The translations under genes were made by a program, and so were the position numbers. A DNA stretch of 64,000 nucleotides from Naasia sp. SYSU D00057 (lineage in GTDB: Bacteria; Actinomycetota; Actinomycetes; Actinomycetales; Microbacteriaceae), in NCBI RefSeq assembly GCF_017916505.1, contig NZ_JAFMSZ010000004.1, forward strand, positions 186,001-250,000, written 5' to 3'. This document shows, piece after piece, positions 8,475-15,991 of the stretch. The first letter of the stretch is position 1; the number at the start of each line of letters is the position of its first letter. The notes under the pieces are model-generated. The model saw only the letters and a program-made list of their open reading frames with translations, did not search any database and was not told the DNA's origin.

Positions 8475-9347
8475 ATGAGGTCCATCTGGAAGGGCGCGAT
8501 CACGTTCGGCCTGGTCAACGTGCCGGTCAAGCTGTACAGCGCGACCGAGGACCACGACGTTCCCATGCATCAGGTCCACGACAAGGACGGCGGGCGCATC
8601 CGCTATCAGCGGATCTGCGAGATCGACGGCGAGGTCGTCGAGTACTCGCACATCCAGAAGGCGTACGACGACGGGGACCGCACCGTGGTGCTCACGCCGG
8701 ACGACCTGTCGTCGCTGCCGGTCGAGCAGAACCGCGAGATCGACGTCGTCGAGTTCGTGCCGAGCGACCAGGTGGACCCCATCATGTTCGAGCGCAGCTA
8801 CTACCTGGAGCCCGACTCGCGCTCGCCGAAGGCCTACGTGCTGCTGCGCCAGACGCTCGAGCAGACGGACCGCACCGCCATCGTGAAGTTCGCGATCCGC
8901 CAGCGCACCCGGCTCGCGGCGCTGCGGGTGCGCGGCGACGTGCTCGTGCTGCAGACGCTGCTCTGGGGCGACGAGGTGCGCGAGGCGAACTTCAAGTCGC
9001 TGAACGAGAAGGTCGACATCTCCGACAAGGAGCTCAAGATGTCGTCCTCGCTCGTCAAGAGCTTCGAGAGCGACTTCACGCCCGGCGACTTCGAGGACGA
9101 GTACCAGGCCCAGCTGAAGAAGCTGATCGAGGCGAAGCTCGAGCAGGGCGACGCGATCGACACCCAGGCCACGTTCGGCGAGGGCGGCGAGGAGGAGGGC
9201 GGCGAGGTCCTCGACCTCATGGAGGCCCTCCGCCGCAGCGTCGAGAAGAACCGCCAGGACCGCGGCGAGGGCGACAAGGCCGAGGCTCCTGCCGAGCCGG
9301 CGGAGGAGGAGGCCCCCGCCCCTCCGAAGAAGCGCAAGCGGGCCTAG
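8475..9347 (+). CDS. ku: Non-homologous end joining protein Ku
   Basis: A 290-residue bacterial Ku. The start MRSIWKGAITFGLVNVPVKLYSATE is highly conserved in the family, which fixes the ATG at 8475 although the frame is open earlier. The core beta-barrel and bridge span about 1-255. The last 35 residues are Glu/Ala/Pro-rich and end in a basic KKRKRA tail, as in Ku proteins that recruit LigD. It forms a homodimeric ring on DNA ends. It is divergent from ligD, and its stop overlaps the stop of the opposing membrane gene (CTAG at 9344-9347). Confidence 0.96.
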   Translation: MRSIWKGAITFGLVNVPVKLYSATEDHDVPMHQVHDKDGGRIRYQRICEIDGEVVEYSHIQKAYDDGDRTVVLTPDDLSSLPVEQNREIDVVEFVPSDQVDPIMFERSYYLEPDSRSPKAYVLLRQTLEQTDRTAIVKFAIRQRTRLAALRVRGDVLVLQTLLWGDEVREANFKSLNEKVDISDKELKMSSSLVKSFESDFTPGDFEDEYQAQLKKLIEAKLEQGDAIDTQATFGEGGEEEGGEVLDLMEALRRSVEKNRQDRGEGDKAEAPAEPAEEEAPAPPKKRKRA

Positions 9348-9850
9348 TCGCCGCCGCCCCGCGGCCGGTGCGAGAACGGCAGCGCGATCCACACGAGCAC
9401 CACGAGGATCGCGGTGACGATCCCGGCGACGACTCCGACGGCGCGGCCGAGCACGAAGTCGAAGATGAGCAGCACCACGCCGGTGACGAGCAGTCCGACG
9501 CAGAGGAGGATCCCCATCATCAGGCGGTCCGCGATCTTCACGACCGCGTCCTTCTTGCGCTTGCGGAACAGCGCCCGGTGCAGGCTGACCGGTCCGAGGC
9601 CCAGCGCCGTGCTGAGGGCCGCGAGGCCGACGAGCACCAGGTAGACGGCCACCTGGAAGTCGTCGAGGTCCGCGAACCGCGGCTGGAAGGCGAGCGTCAG
9701 CAGGAAGCCGGTGAGGATCTGGGTGCCCGTCTGGGTGACGCGCAGCTCCTGCAGCATCTCGTTCCAGTTGCGGTCGAGTCGCTCGTTCTCCGTCTCGTTG
9801 CGGCCGGAGTCGGTAGGCCTGCTGCGGCTGGTGCTCGCCTTGTCGGACAT
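9344..9850 (-). CDS. DUF6328 family four-helix membrane protein
   Basis: A 168-residue protein. It has a hydrophilic N terminus (about 35 residues, with NERLDRNWNEMLQELRVTQTGTQI leading into the first helix) and four predicted transmembrane helices grouped as two pairs, with a basic loop FRKRKKDAVVKIADR between. The pattern matches the DUF6328 family of actinobacterial inner-membrane proteins of unknown role. It is convergent with ku and shares its stop-codon bases. Confidence 0.75.
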   Translation of the reverse strand: MSDKASTSRSRPTDSGRNETENERLDRNWNEMLQELRVTQTGTQILTGFLLTLAFQPRFADLDDFQVAVYLVLVGLAALSTALGLGPVSLHRALFRKRKKDAVVKIADRLMMGILLCVGLLVTGVVLLIFDFVLGRAVGVVAGIVTAILVVLVWIALPFSHRPRGGGD

Positions 9851-9856
9851 GCCCCG

Positions 9857-9862
9857 ATGCTA
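9857..9862 (-). promoter_or_regulatory. -10 box of leaderless DUF6328 gene
   Basis: TAGCAT on the minus strand, 6 nt before the ATG at 9850. Confidence 0.55.
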
Positions 9863-9913
9863 GGCGGATCGGTCCGCGACGGGCGCGGCCTGGGCAGGGG
9901 CTTGCGGGCGACC

Positions 9914-9919
9914 TAGGCT
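9914..9919 (+). promoter_or_regulatory. -10 box of leaderless AhpD-like gene
   Basis: TAGGCT, 6 nt before the ATG at 9926. Confidence 0.6.
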
Positions 9920-9925
9920 GGCGCC

Positions 9926-10489
9926 ATGGCGTTCCTCCCCATCCCTCCCGCGGACGACCTCACGGATGAGGCGCGCTCGGCCAGGGCTCAGCTCCTCGAA
10001 TCCCGCGGCCGCGTCTCGAACGTCCGGGCCGCGCTGCTCGGCCACGTGCCGAGCTTCCGCGCCTACCTGGAGTGGTACACGCTGAAGGACGAGCTCGTGC
10101 CCGTGATCGGCGAGCTCGGAGTGGCGTTCCTGTCGCACGCCATCTCGGCGGAGAACGCCGACACGGCGTGCGCGCTGTTCTTCCGCCGGGTGCTGGAGGA
10201 GGCGGGCGAGGATCCGGAGGAGCCGCGCACCGAGCGCGACGCGCTGCTCGTCGAGTTCGGCCGGCAGCTCGCCCGCAGCCCGCACGGGCTCCCCGACGAG
10301 CTGTACGAGCGCGTCGCCGCCGCCTTCTCGGCGCCGCAGCGGGTTCAGCTGGTGGCCTTCGGCGGGCTCGTCGTCGCGATCAACGTCGTCAACACCGTCG
10401 GCCGAGTGCCGGTCGACGAGGAGCTGCACCCGTTCCGGGACACGGAGCCGGAGCTCGCCATGGACTCCCTGGAGTCCGGGGCCGAGTGA
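9926..10489 (+). CDS. AhpD-like (carboxymuconolactone decarboxylase fold) protein
   Basis: A 187-residue all-helical protein. The segment SHAISAENADTACALFFRRVLEEAG near residue 70 resembles the core helix of the AhpD/CMD fold. The CxxC redox pair of alkylhydroperoxidase AhpD is missing; only one Cys lies at that place. A peroxidase activity through the usual disulfide chemistry is therefore unlikely. The C-terminal ATACxx-like helix is replaced by LVAFGGLVVAINVVNTVGRVPVDEEL, common in the CMD group. Cytoplasmic; substrate unknown. Confidence 0.62.
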   Translation: MAFLPIPPADDLTDEARSARAQLLESRGRVSNVRAALLGHVPSFRAYLEWYTLKDELVPVIGELGVAFLSHAISAENADTACALFFRRVLEEAGEDPEEPRTERDALLVEFGRQLARSPHGLPDELYERVAAAFSAPQRVQLVAFGGLVVAINVVNTVGRVPVDEELHPFRDTEPELAMDSLESGAE

Positions 10490-10501
10490 CCCCGGCGCCG
10501 C

Positions 10502-10528
10502 TGGTCCGACCCGCCCGCGGTCGGATCA
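10502..10528. terminator. Hairpin between convergent genes
   Basis: Arms TGGTCCGACC (10502-10511) and GGTCGGATCA (10519-10528) pair over 10 bp with one G-U and a 7-nt loop. It has no T tract and could serve both genes. Confidence 0.5.
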
Positions 10529-10545
10529 GGGGCGCGGCGGACGGC

Positions 10546-10836
10546 TCAGCGGTGCGGCGACTCGTGCCAGCGCAGCCAGGAGACCGCGTGGAAGAGGGTC
10601 GGGTGCGAGCCGTCGAACGGCGGCACCGTGATGGACTCGTCGTGCCACGGGAACACGACGAACTCGAGCATTCCGGTGACGGGCGAGAATCGCGAGCGCA
10701 CGTAGCCCAGCGGCCGGGACACCCCCGGCTCCTCGACGATCCACTGGTCCTCGTCGATCTGCCGTGCGAACGGGTGATACGGGGTCGTCTGGTCGTACTG
10801 CTCGAGGGGACGCTCGACGGTACGGATGATGCTCAT
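10546..10836 (-). CDS. Hypothetical protein (96 aa)
   Basis: A 96-residue soluble protein beginning MSIIRTVERPLEQYDQTTPYH and rich in aromatic residues (FVVFPWHDES). The frame opens 15 codons earlier, but the inner ATG at 10836 has a GAGGGA ribosome site 6 nt upstream and is preferred. No membrane segment or known motif is visible. It stands alone between a convergent neighbour and a 342-bp gap. Function unknown. Confidence 0.65.
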   Translation of the reverse strand: MSIIRTVERPLEQYDQTTPYHPFARQIDEDQWIVEEPGVSRPLGYVRSRFSPVTGMLEFVVFPWHDESITVPPFDGSHPTLFHAVSWLRWHESPHR

Positions 10837-11178
10837 GGTTGCTCCCTCAACGGCCAAGCACATCGCCGTGCTGGCCACCAAGCTACGCCCGCGGAAAAGG
10901 GGTACGACTATGCATACAGGGATTTCACGGGTGCCAACAAGGGGCTAGCGGAGCCGCATCCGTTCGGGCTAGGGACTTAGGACCCCATCGATGGGAGCGC
11001 GGCCATGCCGCCCCATTCGGGGGACATTCGTACCCCGAACGCGAGCGTGCGCACGGTATTTGTACCCGACCCGAGCGCTCGCGCGGGCGCCTCCACCGGG
11101 GGATGTGCGCCCGAGCGGCGCCGATCCCGTGCTGTCAAGGCGACGAGCGGGGCCGCTCCCCGTCGCTAATCTGTGCCC
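10837..11178. other. 342-bp gap without a gene; imperfect direct repeat
   Basis: No credible coding frame. Bases 11026-11052 and 11058-11084 are imperfect direct repeats 32 bp apart, both built as ATTYGTACCC followed by GAGCG and GCGC elements. The right end carries the leaderless promoter of the PrsW gene and the left end the promoter of the 96-aa gene. The rest shows nothing I can name. Confidence 0.4.
11167..11172 (+). promoter_or_regulatory. -10 box of leaderless PrsW gene
   Basis: TAATCT. It abuts the GTG at 11173 and lies 6 nt before the ATG at 11179, which is why the ATG is chosen. Confidence 0.6.
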
Positions 11179-12348
11179 ATGACGCACCCCGCGCCCACCG
11201 CTCCGCCGGCCCCGGTCACCCCTCTTTGGCACGAACAGCAGTACCGCGGAGCCGGCACCGGCACCGTCGTGCTCGCCGCGATCGGCATCGCGCTCGGCGC
11301 GCTCCTGCTGCTCGGGGTGCTGGCCTACATGGTGCTCGGCTTCGGTCCCGCCGGCCTCCTGATCGCCGGCATCGCGGCGCTCATCCCGCTCGCCATCGTG
11401 CTGCTGACGATCCGCTGGATCGACCGCTGGGAGCCGGAACCCCGGTCGGCGCTGTGGTTCGCGTTCCTCTGGGGTGCGGGCGTCTCCGTGGCGGTCGCGC
11501 TGCTCGTCGATCTGACGCTGCAGATCTCCGCCTACGCCACCGGATCGGCGGGCGTCGGCGAGTTCGGGGGCGCGGTGATCCAGGCACCCATCGTCGAGGA
11601 GGGGGCGAAGGGCTTCGGCGTGCTGCTCATCCTCTGGGTGGCGCGGCGCTACTTCGACGGTCCGCTCGACGGGCTCGTCTACGCGGCCACGGTCGCGGGC
11701 GGGTTCGCGTTCACCGAGAACATCCTCTACTTCGGGCAGTCCCTCATCGAGGGCGGCACGGGGCAGCTGGCGGCCACCTTCGTCGTGCGGGGGCTGTTCT
11801 CGCCGTTCGCGCACGTGATGTTCACGAGCTGCACGGGCTTCGCGCTGGGGCTCGCCTCGCGGCTCACCGGTCCCGCCGGCGCCTTCGGCTTCTACCTGCT
11901 CGGGCTCATCCCGGCGGTGCTGCTGCACGCGCTCTGGAACGGCGCCTTCTACATCTTCTCGGACATCATCGCCTACTACGTCCTCGTGCAGGTGCCCCTG
12001 TTCCTCGGCGCGGTCGCCATCGTGATCGCGCTCCGGGTGCACGAGCGGAAGCTCACGCGGGCCCGCCTTGCCGAGTACGCGGCGGTCGGCTGGTTCACCC
12101 CCGGCGAGGTCGACCTGCTCGCCACCTCGGGCGGGCGGCGCCGGGCCCTCGAGTGGGCGCGCACCCACCCGGGCGGGGCGGGCGGCATCAGTCGCGTGGC
12201 CGCGATGAAGCGCTTCGTGCGGGACGCCACGCGGCTCGCGCACACCCGGCAGCGGCTGCTCGTCGGCCGCGCCCAGATCGGCTCGGCCCCGGACGAGCAG
12301 TCGCTGCTCGCGCGGATCAGCGACGACCGGCGGATCCTGCTGGCCTGA
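11179..12348 (+). CDS. PrsW family glutamic-type intramembrane protease
   Basis: A 389-residue membrane protein with about nine transmembrane helices in residues 25-295. PrsW hallmarks are present: IVEEGAKGFGVLL (the EExxK motif, near residue 137), FAFTENILYFG near 178, and HALWNGAFYI near 252 with the conserved histidine. PrsW proteases cut membrane proteins such as anti-sigma factors. The C-terminal 90 residues are cytoplasmic and Arg-rich. No sigma or anti-sigma gene is adjacent, so the substrate cannot be inferred from context. Confidence 0.9.
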   Translation: MTHPAPTAPPAPVTPLWHEQQYRGAGTGTVVLAAIGIALGALLLLGVLAYMVLGFGPAGLLIAGIAALIPLAIVLLTIRWIDRWEPEPRSALWFAFLWGAGVSVAVALLVDLTLQISAYATGSAGVGEFGGAVIQAPIVEEGAKGFGVLLILWVARRYFDGPLDGLVYAATVAGGFAFTENILYFGQSLIEGGTGQLAATFVVRGLFSPFAHVMFTSCTGFALGLASRLTGPAGAFGFYLLGLIPAVLLHALWNGAFYIFSDIIAYYVLVQVPLFLGAVAIVIALRVHERKLTRARLAEYAAVGWFTPGEVDLLATSGGRRRALEWARTHPGGAGGISRVAAMKRFVRDATRLAHTRQRLLVGRAQIGSAPDEQSLLARISDDRRILLA

Positions 12349-12354
12349 CGGTCC

Positions 12355-13089
12355 TCAGGCCGCGGGCAAGGCCAGGGGGAGCCGGAGCAGCAGTGCACCT
12401 CCCGAAGCCGTGCACGCGAGTGCGAGCAGGAGGAACAGGCCGACCCACGCGATGCCGGGCAGCCCGGCCACGCGGGACAGCTGGTCGGCGTCCGTCGTGC
12501 CGCGCCGGCCCCGGCCCTCCCGGCGGCGCGCGGACTGCAGCTCGCCGACCGTGCGGACGCCCCCGAGGAGCAGGAACGCGCTGACCGCCGTGGCCGCGAA
12601 GCCGTGCCATGCGGTGGGCGCCCACCAGGTGACCGCGAACACGGCGGCCCCTGCCACGAGCACCGACCACAGCCCGAACCAGTTGCGGATCTGGACGAGC
12701 ACGAGCACGACGAGCAGCAGCAGCGCCCACAGCGCGGCGGCTGCGTGGCCGATCCCGGTCAGCCAGGCGGTGCCGAGGCCGACGAGGGCGGGCGCAGGAT
12801 AGCCGGCGAGCAGGGTGAGGGCCATGCCGGGCCCGCGCGGGCGGCCGACGCTGACGGTCACGCCGGAGGTGTCCGAGTGCAGCCGGATGCCGCTCAGCCG
12901 GCGGCCGGTGACGGTCGCGGCGAAGCCGTGCCCGGCCTCGTGCACGATGGTGACCGCATGGCGGGAGTGCCGCCAGACGGGCGGAAGGACGGCGAGCACC
13001 GCGACCGCGAGTGCCACCCACAGGGGCAGCGCGTCGAGCGCGGGCGAGGGGGCGGTGACTCGCGCCCAGAGGTCGGCGAGTTGCTCCAC
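12355..13089 (-). CDS. M50-like zinc metalloprotease, membrane
   Basis: A 244-residue protein with about six transmembrane helices. The zinc-binding HEAGH motif sits near residue 50 in VTIVHEAGHGFAATVTGRR; with its glutamate it marks the M50B-like group found in Actinobacteria. The frame is open upstream, but the GTG at 13089 gives a start just before the first helix. It is convergent with the PrsW gene (6-bp gap) and divergent from the FKBP gene. Two unrelated intramembrane proteases thus lie side by side. Confidence 0.83.
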   Translation of the reverse strand: MEQLADLWARVTAPSPALDALPLWVALAVAVLAVLPPVWRHSRHAVTIVHEAGHGFAATVTGRRLSGIRLHSDTSGVTVSVGRPRGPGMALTLLAGYPAPALVGLGTAWLTGIGHAAAALWALLLLVVLVLVQIRNWFGLWSVLVAGAAVFAVTWWAPTAWHGFAATAVSAFLLLGGVRTVGELQSARRREGRGRRGTTDADQLSRVAGLPGIAWVGLFLLLALACTASGGALLLRLPLALPAA

Positions 13090-13115
13090 CCCGTCATTCT
13101 CGCTTGACTGGCGGT

Positions 13116-13487
13116 ATGACTGCCGCAGGCGAGAAGCCCGAGATCGAAGCCCCTGAGGGGCCCGCACCCGCCACCCTCGAGATCACCGACATCGTGGTGG
13201 GGGACGGCCCGGAGGCCGCCGCCCGCTCCACCGTCAACGTCCACTATCTGGGCGTCGAGTACGAGACCGGTGAGGAGTTCGACTCGTCCTGGAACCGCGG
13301 GCAGTCGATCAACTTCCCGCTCGCGAACCTGATCGCCGGCTGGCAGCAGGGCATCCCGGGCATGAAGGTGGGCGGCCGCCGCAAGCTGGTCGTCCCGCCG
13401 GCCCTCGCCTACGGTCCGGCCGGCGGCGGCCACCGCTTGAGCGGCAAGACCCTCATCTTCGTGATCGACCTCCTCGGCGTCTCCTGA
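13116..13487 (+). CDS. FKBP-type peptidyl-prolyl cis-trans isomerase
   Basis: A 123-residue single-domain FKBP. Motifs are VNVHYLGVEYETGEEFDSSW, then LIAGWQQGIPGMKVGGRRKLVVPPALAYG, and a terminal LIFVIDLLGVS. The active-site Tyr, Asp, Trp and Phe positions look intact, so isomerase activity is expected. No signal peptide is present, so it is cytoplasmic. A TTG four codons upstream is in frame, but the ATG at 13116 is the more usual start. A strong hairpin follows the stop. Confidence 0.92.
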   Translation: MTAAGEKPEIEAPEGPAPATLEITDIVVGDGPEAAARSTVNVHYLGVEYETGEEFDSSWNRGQSINFPLANLIAGWQQGIPGMKVGGRRKLVVPPALAYGPAGGGHRLSGKTLIFVIDLLGVS

Positions 13488-13509
13488 CCCCGACCCACCG
13501 CTGACCTGT

Positions 13510-13538
13510 AAGGCGCGCCCCCGCTCGGGGCGCGCCTT
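13510..13538 (+). terminator. Intrinsic terminator after the FKBP gene
   Basis: A perfect 12-bp stem, AAGGCGCGCCCC (13510-13521) with GGGGCGCGCCTT (13527-13538), and a 5-nt loop, 22 bp after the stop codon. Confidence 0.8.
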
Positions 13539-13556
13539 CCGCGTTCACGGGGGCGA

Positions 13557-13891
13557 GCTGGTGCACGCCCTTGCGGCGCGCCGCCGCGCCGTCAGCACAG
13601 GTCGGGCGCGCAGCGCCCGACTCGCCACCAGCAATCCCTACTCCGCCGTCGGACGGCGCGAAGCGCTCGTCCACTGGCGGCGGCTGACTTCCGCTGAAAC
13701 CGAGCGGTGGGCGGGGGCGTCCGCCGAGGCGAGTTTTGCGCGCCACGCTTGGCGCGCAACTGTCTGAGCAGCGGTGGACGCCCCCGCCCAGCGCGGTAGC
13801 GCCAAAGAAACGAGACAGGGCGCAAAAAAAGGAACTCGCCGTCCGGTGGCGGGGCGCTGCCTCCGACTCGATCCGGTCCGACGAGTTCCTT
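13557..13891. other. Nested inverted-repeat element in a 504-bp gene-free stretch
   Basis: Between the FKBP stop (13487) and the next gene (13992) lies a chain of inverted repeats. GCTGGTG/CACCAGC (13557-13563, 13626-13632) encloses GTCGGGCGC/GCGCCCGAC (13601-13609, 13613-13621). A 15-bp perfect pair (13708-13722, 13776-13790) encloses TTGCGCGCC/GGCGCGCAA (13736-13744, 13751-13759). AAGGAACTCG/CGAGTTCCTT (13829-13838, 13882-13891) closes a 43-nt loop. The open frames here on both strands are Arg/Pro-rich and judged spurious. It could be a non-autonomous mobile element or a structured RNA. Confidence 0.6.
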
Positions 13892-13979
13892 GTAGGTCTT
13901 CAGCATGCGCCCGAGGGAGCGGTGCGGCAAGTCGTCGCGACGCCCCAATCGGGCCCCGAAACGGGGTCGCGGCGGTGCG

Positions 13980-13985
13980 TAGGCT
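13980..13985 (+). promoter_or_regulatory. -10 box of leaderless aldo/keto reductase gene
   Basis: TAGGCT, 6 nt before the ATG at 13992. Confidence 0.6.
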
Positions 13986-13991
13986 GAACGC

Positions 13992-14825
13992 ATGACGGCT
14001 CCGGGCTCCTACTCCTTGAATGACGGCCTGTCGGTCCCGGTGATCGGGCTCGGCACATACGGCCTGCGGGGTGAGGAGGGGATCGCCGCGCTGGTGGCGG
14101 GCATCGAGGCGGGCTACCGGCTGCTGGACACCGCGTTCAACTACGGCAACGAGCGCGAGGTGGGGGAGGCGATCCGCCGTTCGGGGGTGCCGCGCGAGGA
14201 GTTCGTGGTGACGAGCAAGCTGCCGGGAGCCGCGCACGGCTTCGAGGAGACGCTGGCGTCGTTCGAGGAGTCGCGGGCGAGCCTGGGGCTCGACTACCTG
14301 GACCTGTACCTGATCCACTGGCCGCTCCCGAGGGTCGGCAAGTACGTGGACTCGTTCCGCGCGTTCGTGAAGCTGCGCGAGGACGGGCTGCTGCGCTCGG
14401 CCGGTGTGTCGAACTTCACGGAGGAGCACCTGCGGCGGGTGGCCGACGAGACGGGCGTCGTGCCGTCGGTGAACCAGGTGGAGTTGCACCCGTTCTTCCC
14501 GCAGGCCGATCTGCGGGCCGTGCACGAGCGGCTGGGTGTGCGCACGGAGAGCTGGAGTCCGCTCGGCAAGGGCTCGAACGTGTTCGAGTCTGAGCCGGTG
14601 CGGGCGGCTGCCGCGGCGCACGGGGTCACGCCGTCGCAGGTGGTGCTCCGCTGGCACATCCAGCTGGGGTCCATTCCGATCCCGAAGTCGGGGAACCGGG
14701 AGCGCCAGCGCGAGAACCTGGACGTGTTCGGGTTCGAGCTGACCGACGCCGAGGTGGCGGCGATCAGCGGGCTGGAGTCGGGGCGCCTGTGGGACGGCGA
14801 CCCGGACACCCACGAGGAGTTCTGA
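13992..14825 (+). CDS. Aldo/keto reductase (2,5-diketo-gluconate reductase-like)
   Basis: A 277-residue (alpha/beta)8-barrel NADPH-dependent reductase. The catalytic tetrad is complete: Asp and Tyr in RLLDTAFNYGNE, Lys in VVTSKLPG, His in YLDLYLIHWPLP. The C-terminal cofactor motif IPIPKSGNRERQREN is also present. It reduces carbonyl compounds in the cytoplasm; the natural substrate is not evident. This contrasts with the two His-lacking aldo/keto reductases at 35-37 kb. Confidence 0.9.
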   Translation: MTAPGSYSLNDGLSVPVIGLGTYGLRGEEGIAALVAGIEAGYRLLDTAFNYGNEREVGEAIRRSGVPREEFVVTSKLPGAAHGFEETLASFEESRASLGLDYLDLYLIHWPLPRVGKYVDSFRAFVKLREDGLLRSAGVSNFTEEHLRRVADETGVVPSVNQVELHPFFPQADLRAVHERLGVRTESWSPLGKGSNVFESEPVRAAAAAHGVTPSQVVLRWHIQLGSIPIPKSGNRERQRENLDVFGFELTDAEVAAISGLESGRLWDGDPDTHEEF

Positions 14826-14869
14826 ACGTGGCGGGAGGCGCCAGCGTCCGCCCCTCCGCGGGCTGAGCC

Positions 14870-15667
14870 GTGCCGTTCGCGCGGATGGGCGGCGGCCGGC
14901 TCGACCGCATCCACCTGGTCCAGCGGGCGCCGGGCACCTGGCAGCTGACGCAGCCGTTCACGTTCCTCGAGAAGGGGCGCCCCGAGTCGGAGCGGATCGT
15001 GATCCGTGCGCACGACGAGAGCCGCCCTGCGAAGGGGTCGAACGCGTCGGATCTCGCGTCGGTGCCGCCGTTCCTCTGGGGCCTCATCGCGAGTCACGGC
15101 CGGCAGACGGCGCCCGCGCTGCTGCACGACCAGCTGTGGTGGGAGGCACTGAACCCGGACGCCGACGTCTGGATCGCGCAGCGGCGGGAGGCGGACCGGC
15201 TGTTCGAGGTCTCGCTGCGGGAGTCGGGCAGCACTCCGCTGCGCACGAAGCTGCTCGTCGCGGCGGTCACCCTCGAGCGGTACTGGGGGCCGCGCCGCTG
15301 GCAGGCGGTCGCCATGGCGGTGCACACGGTCGCTGCGGTCGCCGCCATCTGGGCGGCCCTGCTCGGCGTCTTCGGCTGGTGGGGCGCCCTGGTCCTGCCG
15401 CTGCCCGCGATCAGCGTGCTGATCTGGGGCGCGGACGCTGCGGCGATCGGGGTCCTGATCTACGCCGGGGTGCTGTTCCTGCCGATCGGCGCGGTGGCGC
15501 TCCTCGGCGAGTACCTGCTGCACGTGCTCGAGCTGCTGGGCTGGGGACTCGGGAGGCGCAGGAGCGCGATGCCGAAGTCCGGCCCGCTCGGCCGCACCCG
15601 GCGGGCGAAGGTGCGGGCGCGGCGACGGGTGCGGGAGGCGGAGCAGGAGCGCGAGCGCGCATCCTGA
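14870..15667 (+). CDS. DUF1353 domain membrane protein
   Basis: A 265-residue protein. Residues 50-115 match the DUF1353 core (SDLASVPPFLWGLI, then PALLHDQLWW), a domain also found in phage-related proteins. Residues about 145-225 hold three hydrophobic helices, and the last 40 residues are strongly Arg-rich. The GTG at 14870 lies 45 bp after the reductase stop, so the two could share a transcript. No function is known for the domain. Confidence 0.72.
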   Translation: MPFARMGGGRLDRIHLVQRAPGTWQLTQPFTFLEKGRPESERIVIRAHDESRPAKGSNASDLASVPPFLWGLIASHGRQTAPALLHDQLWWEALNPDADVWIAQRREADRLFEVSLRESGSTPLRTKLLVAAVTLERYWGPRRWQAVAMAVHTVAAVAAIWAALLGVFGWWGALVLPLPAISVLIWGADAAAIGVLIYAGVLFLPIGAVALLGEYLLHVLELLGWGLGRRRSAMPKSGPLGRTRRAKVRARRRVREAEQERERAS

Positions 15668-15693
15668 TGCCGGTCCGGCAGGTGGCGGTGAGG

Positions 15694-15833
15694 TTCAGCA
15701 GGAAGCCCGCCGGCGTGTCTTCCTGCTGAGCCTCCTCGGCTCCTGCTGAAGCTCCGCGGCGCTTCCTGCGGAAGCCGACGGCTTCCTGCTGAAGGGGACG
15801 GCTTCCTGCTGAAGGGGTCGAGTTCCTGCCGAG
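15694..15833. repeat. Phased CCTGCTGAA array, locus A
   Basis: One TTCAGCAGG (15694-15702) faces six CCTGCTGAA-type copies starting at 15722, 15742, 15765, 15785, 15805 and 15825; those at 15765 and 15825 are variants. Centres are 28 bp apart at the orientation switch and then 20, 23, 20, 20 and 20 bp. It begins 27 bp after a stop codon, in a 324-bp gap between convergent genes, and has no coding frame of its own. Confidence 0.85.
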
Positions 15834-15871
15834 AGGACGGACCCACCGAGCCTGCGGTGGCCCTTAACGGA

Positions 15872-15920
15872 CTCGTCGCCCGGGGAGGCGGCTGAGCCTG
15901 TCTCTCTTCCGGGCGACGAG
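15872..15920. other. 12-bp perfect inverted repeat
   Basis: CTCGTCGCCCGG (15872-15883) and CCGGGCGACGAG (15909-15920) with a 25-nt loop, followed at once by a 7-bp palindrome GTCCGGG/CCCGGAC (15929-15945). Both lie between convergent genes. They may terminate transcription from either side or be a protein site. Confidence 0.5.
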
Positions 15921-15960
15921 CGCTGGGTGTCCGGGGATCCCGGACGGACGAGTGGTTCCA

Positions 15961-15978
15961 GGCTCCTCCGCGGGAGCC
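15961..15978 (-). terminator. Short hairpin after the FMN reductase gene
   Basis: GGCTCC and GGAGCC with a 6-nt loop, 14 bp beyond the minus-strand stop at 15992. A weak terminator candidate. Confidence 0.35.
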
Positions 15979-15991
15979 CGGAGCGCAAGCG

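Noticed and set aside
13592-13993. Minus-strand frame of 133 codons in the nested-repeat region
   Set aside because: Arg/Pro-rich, crosses five inverted repeats, and has no ribosome site; treated as a by-product of the repeats. A BLASTP hit list with synonymous-site conservation would change this view.
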